Below are positions 7,659 to 14,683 of a stretch of 64,000 nt of DNA, piece by piece. The position numbers were made by a program, and so were the translations under genes. Within the stretch, counting starts at the first letter, position 1; every line of letters begins with the position of its first letter. This DNA is from Flavonifractor hominis (GTDB lineage: Bacteria; Bacillota; Clostridia; Oscillospirales; Oscillospiraceae), in NCBI RefSeq assembly GCF_040095835.1, contig NZ_JBBMFT010000008.1, positions 1-64,000 of the forward strand, written 5' to 3'. The notes beneath the pieces are model-generated. The model was given only the letters and a program-made list of their open reading frames with translations, was not told the origin of the DNA and did no database searches.

Positions 7659-8565
7659 CCAGGATTTTCTCCTCTGCCTCCTGCTCCGTAAGGCCCAGGG
7701 TCATGAGCTTGAGGATCTGGTCGCCGGCGATGCGGCCGATGGCAGCCTCGTGGATGAGCTGGGCGTCCACATGGTTGGCCACAATGGCCGGGATGGAGGA
7801 GATCCGGGCCTGGCCCATGATGATGGAATCGCACTGTACATGGCCAAAGCATTTGGCGTTGCCTGTCATTTTGGGATAAAACACCTGCTGGGAGTCGTCC
7901 TGCGCTACCGAACGGGAGATCACCCGGCCGGAGGCATCCTCACCATCCAGAATGATCTCCATATCGCTCTCGGCGGTCTGCTGGCCGTGGGTGAGCAGCT
8001 TTTCGGTGATAACCACCTCGGCCCCCTTGCCGGCTACGATCTTGGTCTCCCGCTTGGTGGAGTCCACCCCCCGGATCTGGGTGCTCTCCATGTTGAGCGA
8101 GGCGCCCTCCTCCAGATACACCACGGTCTGAGGATTCATAATGCGCTTGCCGGTACCGGGGCCTTCGCCATAGTGCCGCTCCACATAGCGCACCTTGGAG
8201 TTCTTGCCGATATAGAACGTGTGCAGGCCGTCGTGCTGACTGGTCTCGCAGCCAGTATTGTGAATACCGCAGCCGGCCACAATGTCCACATCGCAGTCCT
8301 CGCCGATAAAAAAGTCGTTGTACACCATCTCACTCAGTCCCGTCTGGCTGATGATGACAGGGATGTGGACCGACTCATGCTTGGTGCCGGGCTTAATGTG
8401 GATATCGATACCCGACTTACCCGGCTCGGTCTTGGTGGTAATCTCAATGTTGGCGGTATTGCTGCGGGAGTCCAGCTGACCGTTGCGGCGGATGTTGTAG
8501 GCCCCCTGGGGGGTCTTCTCCAGGTCCGCGATCTCCTTGAGGAGCTTCCACTCTGCCTGATCCAT
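7642..8565 (-). CDS. sufB: SufB/SufD-family Fe-S assembly scaffold, short form
   Basis: A 307-residue right-handed beta-helix SufB/D protein (FIGEDCDVDIVAGCGIHNTG, FYIGKNSKVRYVERHYGEG, VQCDSIIMG, SSIPAIVANHVDAQLIHEAAIGRI). It is much shorter than SufB of the SufBCD complex and pairs only with SufC. No SufD, SufS or SufU is adjacent. This matches the two-gene SMS (SmsC-SmsB) type. The ATG at 8565 was chosen over an upstream start inside sufC because GGAAGGAG lies 10 bp before it. It forms one operon with sufC and the thioesterase. Confidence 0.9.
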   Translation of the reverse strand: MDQAEWKLLKEIADLEKTPQGAYNIRRNGQLDSRSNTANIEITTKTEPGKSGIDIHIKPGTKHESVHIPVIISQTGLSEMVYNDFFIGEDCDVDIVAGCGIHNTGCETSQHDGLHTFYIGKNSKVRYVERHYGEGPGTGKRIMNPQTVVYLEEGASLNMESTQIRGVDSTKRETKIVAGKGAEVVITEKLLTHGQQTAESDMEIILDGEDASGRVISRSVAQDDSQQVFYPKMTGNAKCFGHVQCDSIIMGQARISSIPAIVANHVDAQLIHEAAIGRIAGDQILKLMTLGLTEQEAEEKILDGFLQ

Positions 8566-8567
8566 GG

Positions 8568-9305
8568 TTAGTTCGCTCCTTCCGTCATATAGCTGCACCC
8601 GGCCGTGGTATTGGCCAGGATCTGGGGGAAAATCTCCTCCTTGGGGCCGTGCTTCTGGATCTTCCCGTCACCGATCATCACGATCTCGTCGGCCAGGTTA
8701 ATGATGCGCTCCTGGTGGGAGATGACAATGAGGGTGGCCTGCCGCTTGGCATGGATGGCCCGGAAGGTCTCCGTCAGCTTGGCAAAGGACCACAGGTCGA
8801 TGCCCGCCTCCGGCTCGTCAAAGATCATCAGTCCCGATTTCCGGGCCAGGATGGTGGCAATCTCAATGCGCTTGACCTCGCCGCCGGACAGAGAGGCGTC
8901 CACCTCCCGGTCAATATAGTCGTGGGCGCACAGGCCCACCTTGGTGAGGTACTGGCACCCCTCCTCCCGGGTCAGCTTTTCACTGCCCGCGGCCAGGGCC
9001 AGCAGATCTTTTACCCGCAGGCCCTTAAAGCGGGGCGGCTGCTGAAAGCCATAGCTGATGCCCAGCCGGGCCCGGCTGGTAATATCCAGATCGGTGATGT
9101 CGGTGCCATTCCAGGTAATGGAGCCCCCGGTGGGCTTCACAAGACCCATGATGGTCTTGGCCAGCGTGGTCTTACCACCGCCATTGGGGCCGGTGATGAC
9201 CACAAATTGATTATCCTCCACCGTGAGGGAGACGTCGTTGAGGATGCCCAGCTCCTCTCCGGCTTCGCCTTCCACCTGATAGCAGAGGTTGCGTATCTCC
9301 AGCAT
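8568..9305 (-). CDS. sufC: SufC-type ABC ATPase of Fe-S assembly
   Basis: A 245-residue ABC ATPase with Walker A GPNGGGKTT, signature LSGGEVKR, Walker B GLMIFDEPEAGID and H-loop VISHQ. The SufC hallmark KRIEIATILARK is present. It powers cluster assembly on the SufB-like partner encoded immediately downstream. The promoter lies at 9345-9373. The stop codon is only a few bases from the next start, so translation is probably coupled. Confidence 0.93.
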   Translation of the reverse strand: MLEIRNLCYQVEGEAGEELGILNDVSLTVEDNQFVVITGPNGGGKTTLAKTIMGLVKPTGGSITWNGTDITDLDITSRARLGISYGFQQPPRFKGLRVKDLLALAAGSEKLTREEGCQYLTKVGLCAHDYIDREVDASLSGGEVKRIEIATILARKSGLMIFDEPEAGIDLWSFAKLTETFRAIHAKRQATLIVISHQERIINLADEIVMIGDGKIQKHGPKEEIFPQILANTTAGCSYMTEGAN

Positions 9306-9344
9306 TGGCTGTCGCTCCTTTGTAAATTCCGTTCGTGATTTGTT

Positions 9345-9373
9345 ATTGTACCATGTTAAGCAGAAAAATACAA
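9345..9373 (-). promoter_or_regulatory. Promoter of sufC-sufB-thioesterase operon
   Basis: On the minus strand, TTGTAT (9373-9368) and TACAAT (9350-9345) are separated by exactly 17 bp, about 40 bp before the sufC start. Confidence 0.7.
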
Positions 9374-9444
9374 CCCTACGGGCGCAAAAGAAGCCTTCTG
9401 AGCATAGAATGAAGAGAATTCATCCAGAATCAGGAGGCAATGCC

Positions 9445-10068
9445 ATGCAACAAGATCATTTGCCCGCACCCTGCGACCGGGAGGTCTTTGAGCGGGTCTG
9501 GCGGCGGGTCATGCCGGGCGACCGGGCCGACTGTCCCATCACACTGGGCCAGGCCGACCCGCCCTCTGCCGAGGTGCCGGAGACCCTGCCCGCGGTATCC
9601 GCCGTCCCGCTCCCCGCCCGCCAGGCTGTGGAGGCGGAAGAGCACCGGGTCCCCTGTCTGGGGGCCGCCTCTGCTGTGTACGGCGCTCAGCTGCAGCAGT
9701 TCATTGACGGAGAACTGTCCGACTGGCGTGCCTATCAGGCTCTGGCCCGCCGGGCCCAGGGCAACGGCGGCAAGGTCCTCTCCACGCTGGCCGCCGATGA
9801 ACGCCGGCACGCCAAGCGGCTCTCCACCGCCTACTTTCTCATCTCCGGGGTCCGCTACTGGCCTGCCGACCGGACCTCCACGCCTTCTCCCGCGCCGCTC
9901 ACCGCCGCTCTGCGGGAACACTTCATGGAGGAACAGCGGGGAGCGGCCGCCTACCAGTCTGCCGCCGCTGAGACCGTCGATCCCTGCCTGAGGGAATTAT
10001 ACCTGGAACTGGCCGGTGAGGAGGACGCCCATTCCTGGGCACTGCGCGGCCTGCTGGAACAGATGTGA
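9445..10068 (+). CDS. Ferritin-like (rubrerythrin-type) protein
   Basis: A 207-residue protein with a disordered Pro-rich N-terminus (1-65). A four-helix ferritin-like domain follows with carboxylate/His ligands: ELSDWRAYQAL, DERRHAKRL, EEQRGAAAYQ and EEDAHSWAL. This spacing is that of a di-iron rubrerythrin-like bundle, without a rubredoxin domain. It probably acts in oxygen or peroxide detoxification or iron handling, which fits the neighbouring Fe-S genes. The ATG at 9445 lies 7 bp from GGAGG; the ATG at 9440 is out of frame and too close. Confidence 0.8.
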   Translation: MQQDHLPAPCDREVFERVWRRVMPGDRADCPITLGQADPPSAEVPETLPAVSAVPLPARQAVEAEEHRVPCLGAASAVYGAQLQQFIDGELSDWRAYQALARRAQGNGGKVLSTLAADERRHAKRLSTAYFLISGVRYWPADRTSTPSPAPLTAALREHFMEEQRGAAAYQSAAAETVDPCLRELYLELAGEEDAHSWALRGLLEQM

Positions 10069-10074
10069 CCGCGT

Positions 10075-10113
10075 GCAGAACGGGCGCCCGTCTTTGGCGG
10101 GCGCCCGTTCTGC
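10075..10113. terminator. Strong inverted repeat between convergent genes
   Basis: A perfect 16-bp stem (10075-10090 with 10098-10113, 7-base loop) between the ferritin-like gene and the penicillin-binding protein gene. The T-run is poor, so efficiency is uncertain. Confidence 0.7.
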
Positions 10114-10123
10114 GGATTTCTGC

Positions 10124-11497
10124 TCAGTAGCCGTTGACCACTGCGTCCAGCACCTTAGCAGCCACAGAACCTGCCACATCCGCGCCCGAGCCGCCGTTCT
10201 CCACCATCACCACAAAGGCGTAGGGAGCATCCTCGTTGCGCAGAAAGCCGGCAAACCATGCATTGGGGGACTTGCCGCCTCCCACTTCAGCCGTACCGCT
10301 CTTGGCACAGATGTCCATATTGGGGAACCGGCCGGCGCCGTAGGTTTGGGTAACGTTATAGGCCATCATATCCGCCATGACCGCGGCAGTGTCGCTCTCA
10401 ACGAGGGTTTTGGTACGCTTGGTAACAGTCGGAAGCGAGGGCAATCCCAGGGGGCTCTCGGTCTTGAGTACCAGTCGTGGCACCGCCGTCTTGCCTTCCT
10501 GAGCGATAGCCCCCATATAAACCATCAGGGCACATGGGTTCACCAGGTCGTTGTATTGTCCGACACCGGCCCAGCCCAGTTGATTGCTGGTCAACCCGTC
10601 AAAATCAAAGGTTCCGGCCGCCGTATTCAGTCCACTCACCGGATAGGCGCTGGTGAGGCCGGCCTTTTGTGTATACTGCTCCATCACATCCTCCCCCAGC
10701 TCGTCAGCCAACAGGGCAAACACTCCATTGCAGGAGTTGGCCAGGGCGTCGTAGATGTCCATCTCCCCGTGTGCCGAGGGGCAGGTGACTGCCCCGTCGC
10801 CCACCATGGTGGAGCCGGTGCACGTCCAGGTCCGGGAGAACAGGTCCGGGATGTGCTCGATGGCTGCGGCCAGAGTCACCGTCTTATACACCGAGCCGGG
10901 CGTAAAGGTCCCCGAGAGGAAACGGTTGACATAAACACCATCGTACTGCTCATCCCCCTCCTGGATGACCGGCGGATCCAGGGGGTCAAAGGTGGGGGTG
11001 GAGACCATACACAGGATCTCTCCCGTCTCATAATTGTATACACCCACCGCTCCCTTGCGGCCGCCCAGGGCCTCATAGGCAATGTAATTATACCGGGCAT
11101 CCAGCGTCAAATAGAGGTCATTGCCCTCTCCCAACGGAGAATAGACCCCCGTAAACAGGTTGTAGCCTGAAAGCAGATCAGCAAAGGCCACCAGTGCCCC
11201 GGTGCCGATGTTGCCCTGGGCATCTCCCACAGCGTGAAGGGTCGCCTTGCGGACGGTGGCATTGTCATAATAGCGGCGGCTGCCGTTCTCATCCACCCAG
11301 GAGAGTACGTCTCCATCCCGGTCCAGGACCCGGCCCACCGAGAGCTGGCCCTGGCTGTTGTAGAGATGCCGGTTGGCGGCAAAAGAGACCCATCGCCCAC
11401 CGTTGACCACGAACCGGAACACGAACAGCAGCGTACCCGCCAGCAGGGCCGCCGCCAGCAACAGGCACAGCAGGGCCCGTTTTTCAATCTTCTTCAT
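10124..11497 (-). CDS. Class B penicillin-binding protein (peptidoglycan transpeptidase)
   Basis: A 457-residue protein with one N-terminal membrane anchor (LLCLLLAAALLAGTLLFVF) and a transpeptidase domain. The catalytic tetrad SVYK has Ser at about residue 202; SCN (255-257) and KSGT complete the active site. It crosslinks peptidoglycan outside the membrane. The start at 11497 has GGGAGG upstream and overlaps the end of the FtsW-like gene by 14 bp, so the glycosyltransferase and transpeptidase are made together as a SEDS/bPBP pair. It resembles the PbpA class more than FtsI. Confidence 0.92.
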   Translation of the reverse strand: MKKIEKRALLCLLLAAALLAGTLLFVFRFVVNGGRWVSFAANRHLYNSQGQLSVGRVLDRDGDVLSWVDENGSRRYYDNATVRKATLHAVGDAQGNIGTGALVAFADLLSGYNLFTGVYSPLGEGNDLYLTLDARYNYIAYEALGGRKGAVGVYNYETGEILCMVSTPTFDPLDPPVIQEGDEQYDGVYVNRFLSGTFTPGSVYKTVTLAAAIEHIPDLFSRTWTCTGSTMVGDGAVTCPSAHGEMDIYDALANSCNGVFALLADELGEDVMEQYTQKAGLTSAYPVSGLNTAAGTFDFDGLTSNQLGWAGVGQYNDLVNPCALMVYMGAIAQEGKTAVPRLVLKTESPLGLPSLPTVTKRTKTLVESDTAAVMADMMAYNVTQTYGAGRFPNMDICAKSGTAEVGGGKSPNAWFAGFLRNEDAPYAFVVMVENGGSGADVAGSVAAKVLDAVVNGY

Positions 11498-13292
11498 CTT
11501 CCGCCTCCCATTCTTCCGTCTTTCTTGGCGCCAGCCGGGCGCTCTTGCGCTCCTCCCGGCGGGAGGGCAGGCGGATGGCAAAACTGGCGTTTGGCCGGGT
11601 ATCGGTGGCCTTGAGGAAGGCCAGCAGGCCCCAGGAGGCAATCATGGCTGTACCGCCGTTGGACACAAAGGGAAAGGTCACGCCGGTAAGGGGCAGGATA
11701 TCCACCGCGCCAAACACATTGAGGCAAGTCTGGAATACCATCATGGAGGTAGCGGCACAGGCGGCAATGATATAAAAGCTGCTCCGCCCGGCCCGACAGG
11801 CCCGCACGGCAAATACCGCCAGGGTGAGGATGGAACAGACCGCCAGCAGGGCGATGATGAGGCCCCACTCCTCGCACAGCATGCCGAACACCAGATCGGT
11901 GTCTCCTGCGCCCACATTGTGCAGCCATCCCTCCCCGGGGCCCACGCCGACCAGGCCGCCAGAGGCGGCGGCCGACATGGTGCGGGTCTGCTGATAGCCG
12001 CTGCCCACCGAAGCATTCTGCCAGGCATGCCCCCAGGTGGCAAAGCGGTTGAGGATATAGGGCTTGACAGAGAGGATCGTGAGCACGGCAAATACGCCGC
12101 CGCCGCAGATGAGGGCCAAGGTCGCCCAGTCGCCGGAGCGGAGGTAGGCGATGACCAGGAAGGTCACAAAGAAAATGGCTGCGGTACCGAAGTCGCTCAT
12201 ATAGGCCAGGCAGCCCAGACACAAGCCGGTAAGCAGGATGAACAGGCCCAGGTTCCGCTTGCGGAAGAGCCGGTCCAGCGTGGCCGCACCGGCAAAGATA
12301 TAGCAGATCTTGGCAATCTCCGAGGGCTGCACCGACACCCCGCCGATGGTCAGCCAGTTCGCTGCACCGTAGCGGACCTGGGCCAGCAGGGCGGTGAGTC
12401 CCAGCAGACCAATGGCCGCCGCTGCCATGAGCCAGCGGATCTGTTTGGCCCGGTCCAGTTCCCGCAGGAAGATCCCCAGCACCAAAAACAGCACCAGCCC
12501 CAGCACCACGCAGAGAAACTGCTTGAACAGCGCCGGTGTGTTGGACGAGCAGGTGACGGCCAGAGACAGAGTAGACAGGAAAAAAGCAATGGTCTCCATC
12601 TCAAACCCCACCCGCCGCAAAACCCGCAGGGTAAGGTAGTAAAGCCACATCACCGCCGTCAGACACAGGAAGGTCAGGGGGATCATCACGTCAGCCCCCT
12701 CCCCCTCGCTGATGATGAGCTGCAGGGCAGTGAGTACCTGAAATACCGTCAGCAGTACCAGTCCCAGCCAGGGAGAGACTGGCCGGTCCACCTTCCGGCG
12801 CTGGCGGCGCTGCGCCTTCTCCTCCGGCGAGAGGGGAAGCAGCACGGTCTCCACCCCGCCGATACCCAGCACGTCGCCGTACTGTACCGTGGCCTGTCCC
12901 TCCACCGGCTTGCCGTTGACCGTCACGCCTCCCTTGGAGCCCAGATCATAGGCCGTCCAGGTGTCATCCTCGGCCCGGATCAGGGCAGCATGCTGCCGGG
13001 AGACGACGGGGTAATTCAGAATCACATCCGAGTTGCCTCCCCGCCCCAGGATGTTCTCCCAGTGGGTCAGGGGCTCCTGAGCCCCGTTTGGCAAGGTGAG
13101 ATAGGCCCACACCTCCGGCAGGCAGGGCACGGTCAACAGCGAGCGGATGGTCCGGATAAGAATAAGTAGCGCCAGCACCGGGAAGAGAAAACGCACCGCC
13201 GTGGTAAACCAGGCACAGAGCTGGGCATGCTCTCCCATCCAGAGGGTAAGGGCATCCATCCACTGCTGCGGCAGGGTAAGCAGAGAGTCCAT
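11484..13292 (-). CDS. FHA domain fused to FtsW/RodA/SpoVE SEDS glycosyltransferase
   Basis: A 602-residue fusion. Residues 1-50 hold a membrane helix. Residues about 75-145 form a forkhead-associated domain (LGRGGNSD, SRQHAAL, VNGKPV), which binds phosphothreonine. From about residue 180 there is a polytopic SEDS domain (VQPSEIAKI, GLCLGCLAYMSDFGTA, GGLVGVGPGEGW, FVSNGGTAMI). SEDS proteins polymerise glycan strands from lipid II with a partner class B PBP, encoded directly downstream. The ATG at 13292 has AAGGAGG upstream. The FHA suggests control by a Ser/Thr kinase, not seen in this window. Confidence 0.92.
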   Translation of the reverse strand: MDSLLTLPQQWMDALTLWMGEHAQLCAWFTTAVRFLFPVLALLILIRTIRSLLTVPCLPEVWAYLTLPNGAQEPLTHWENILGRGGNSDVILNYPVVSRQHAALIRAEDDTWTAYDLGSKGGVTVNGKPVEGQATVQYGDVLGIGGVETVLLPLSPEEKAQRRQRRKVDRPVSPWLGLVLLTVFQVLTALQLIISEGEGADVMIPLTFLCLTAVMWLYYLTLRVLRRVGFEMETIAFFLSTLSLAVTCSSNTPALFKQFLCVVLGLVLFLVLGIFLRELDRAKQIRWLMAAAAIGLLGLTALLAQVRYGAANWLTIGGVSVQPSEIAKICYIFAGAATLDRLFRKRNLGLFILLTGLCLGCLAYMSDFGTAAIFFVTFLVIAYLRSGDWATLALICGGGVFAVLTILSVKPYILNRFATWGHAWQNASVGSGYQQTRTMSAAASGGLVGVGPGEGWLHNVGAGDTDLVFGMLCEEWGLIIALLAVCSILTLAVFAVRACRAGRSSFYIIAACAATSMMVFQTCLNVFGAVDILPLTGVTFPFVSNGGTAMIASWGLLAFLKATDTRPNASFAIRLPSRREERKSARLAPRKTEEWEAEDEED

Positions 13293-13347
13293 CCACCCAC
13301 CTCCTTTCTTTCTTATCGAGGAGCAGTATAGCACAAGTTTTCCCGAT

Positions 13348-13382
13348 AAAAAAGCGGAAGCCCGCCCGGCTCCCGCTTTTTT
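13348..13382. terminator. Hairpin terminator between divergent genes
   Basis: AAAAAAGCGG and AGCC pair with GGCT and CCGCTTTTTT around a cgccc loop. It lies upstream of the FtsW-like gene and yedF and probably stops incoming transcription. Confidence 0.75.
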
Positions 13383-13418
13383 CACAAATTCTTCATACTT
13401 TTGTCCCGTAAAACCTGC

Positions 13419-13447
13419 TTGTTCAGACTCTCGCCCGGCGGTATAAT
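13419..13447 (+). promoter_or_regulatory. yedF promoter
   Basis: TTGTTC (13419-13424), a 17-bp spacer and a perfect TATAAT (13442-13447), 25 bp before the yedF start. Confidence 0.8.
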
Positions 13448-13472
13448 AAGGAAAAACAAAGGATGTGATCCC

Positions 13473-14069
13473 ATGTCTCAGATCATCGATGCCAAGGGCA
13501 AGCCATGCCCCACCCCTGTACTGATGGCCAAAGGGGCCATTACCGCCGGTGAGAGCGCTTTCACTGTTTTGGTGGACAATCCCACCGCGGTGGAAAATCT
13601 CAAACGTCTGGCGGGCAATCAGGGGTTTACCGCCGCAGTCTCCCAGGCAGAGGGGGGCTACTCAGTGGCCTTCTCCCGCACCGGCTGTGTCTCCTGTGAG
13701 CAGGCCGTCTCCGCTCCCCTGCCCGTCCCCGGTACGGACTGGGCCGTATTTGTGGGGCGGGACACCGTGGGCGACGGCGACCGGGAGCTTGGGACCAACC
13801 TGATGCGCATGTTTTTCTACACCCTGAGTCAGAGCGACGATAAGCCCGGCGCGGTGCTCTTTATGAACGCCGGGGTCAAGCTGCCCACCCTGGACGAGCA
13901 GGTGGCCGAGCATCTGAAGGCCCTGACCCAGGCCGGTACGGAAATTCTGGTGTGCGGCACATGTCTAAATTTCTACGGTCTCACCGACCAGCTGAAGGTG
14001 GGCACCGTGAGCAACATGTACGACATCGTCACCCGGATGCAGCGGGCCGGAAAGGTGCTCAGCCTGTAA
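13473..14069 (+). CDS. yedF: Sulfurtransferase-like selenium metabolism protein YedF
   Basis: A 198-residue two-domain protein. Residues 1-75 are a TusA/SirA-like fold with the CPTPV motif (DAKGKPCPTPVLMAKGAI), whose Cys carries persulfide or perselenide. The C-terminal domain is DsrE-like (FMNAGVKLP, ILVCGTCLNFYG). This architecture is the YedF family linked to selenium metabolism in anaerobes. AAAGGA lies upstream of the ATG. Its stop overlaps the start of the DUF3343 gene by one base, a typical pairing. No selD or selA is in view. Confidence 0.9.
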   Translation: MSQIIDAKGKPCPTPVLMAKGAITAGESAFTVLVDNPTAVENLKRLAGNQGFTAAVSQAEGGYSVAFSRTGCVSCEQAVSAPLPVPGTDWAVFVGRDTVGDGDRELGTNLMRMFFYTLSQSDDKPGAVLFMNAGVKLPTLDEQVAEHLKALTQAGTEILVCGTCLNFYGLTDQLKVGTVSNMYDIVTRMQRAGKVLSL

Positions 14070-14329
14070 TGGACTACGCCCTCATCACCTTTGCCTCCAC
14101 CTATGGGGCCATCTATGCCCAAAAGCTGCTGGCCCCGGTGGCGCCGGTGCAGGTCATGCCCGTGCTGCGGGAGATCTCCCTGGGCTGCGGCATGGCGGTG
14201 CGCCTGCATCCGGAGGACCTGCCCGCCGTCCGGGCCGCCATGACCGGCTCCCAGCTCAAGCCGGAGGAGTACGCCTTTTATGCCGTCACCGGCACGGGAG
14301 AAACCCTGCAGGCCGACCGGCTGACTTAA
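14069..14329 (+). CDS. DUF3343 protein (putative Se/S carrier partner)
   Basis: An 86-residue protein (MDYALITFASTYGAIYAQKL, ISLGCGMAVRL), the DUF3343 pattern with a single conserved Cys in CGMAVR. The family typically sits beside yedF and is proposed to carry sulfur or selenium. Start and stop codons overlap with yedF (TAATG), so translation is coupled. Confidence 0.85.
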   Translation: MDYALITFASTYGAIYAQKLLAPVAPVQVMPVLREISLGCGMAVRLHPEDLPAVRAAMTGSQLKPEEYAFYAVTGTGETLQADRLT

Positions 14330-14565
14330 AACAGCCAACCCAGCAGCAGCGACAGGGCAAACGCGGCGATGGCAGGTATAAAATTTTCTCCCCGTACCGG
14401 CTTTTCAAACAGGGCCCGGAGCAGCAGCACCACTCCCGCTACCCGCAGCAGCCAAGGCAGCAGGCCCATCAGCAGCAGAAACGGCAGGCCGATGATAGCC
14501 AGCACCACAGGGATCAGCACCACTACCACCAGACAGATGATACACAATGTCAGCAAGGTAACCAT
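14326..14565 (-). CDS. Small hydrophobic membrane protein, unknown function
   Basis: A 79-residue protein that is almost entirely hydrophobic, with two or three membrane helices (LLTLCIICLVVVVLIPVVLAI, LLRVAGVVLLLRALF, IAAFALSLLLGWLF). AGGAGG lies 6 bp before the ATG, which supports translation. It is convergent with, and overlaps by 4 bp, the DUF3343 gene. No family was recognised. Confidence 0.65.
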   Translation of the reverse strand: MVTLLTLCIICLVVVVLIPVVLAIIGLPFLLLMGLLPWLLRVAGVVLLLRALFEKPVRGENFIPAIAAFALSLLLGWLF

Positions 14566-14644
14566 GTCTCTTCCTCCTTTGTGGTATCAGCTTACCACGC
14601 GGCAGGTAAAAGCGTCCTGAAGGGATGCTTAAAATCCCATGAAA

Positions 14645-14672
14645 AACGCCCGGCGCATCCGCGCCGGGCGTT
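14645..14672 (-). terminator. purL terminator
   Basis: AACGCCCGGCGC pairs perfectly with GCGCCGGGCGTT (loop atcc). On the minus strand it is followed by TTTTTC. It lies 12 bp after the purL stop. Confidence 0.9.
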
Positions 14673-14683
14673 TGTTCTGCCGT

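Noticed and set aside
11373..13169. 598-codon open frame antisense to the FtsW-like gene
   Set aside because: Shadow frame of Gln/His/Gly-rich low-complexity sequence.
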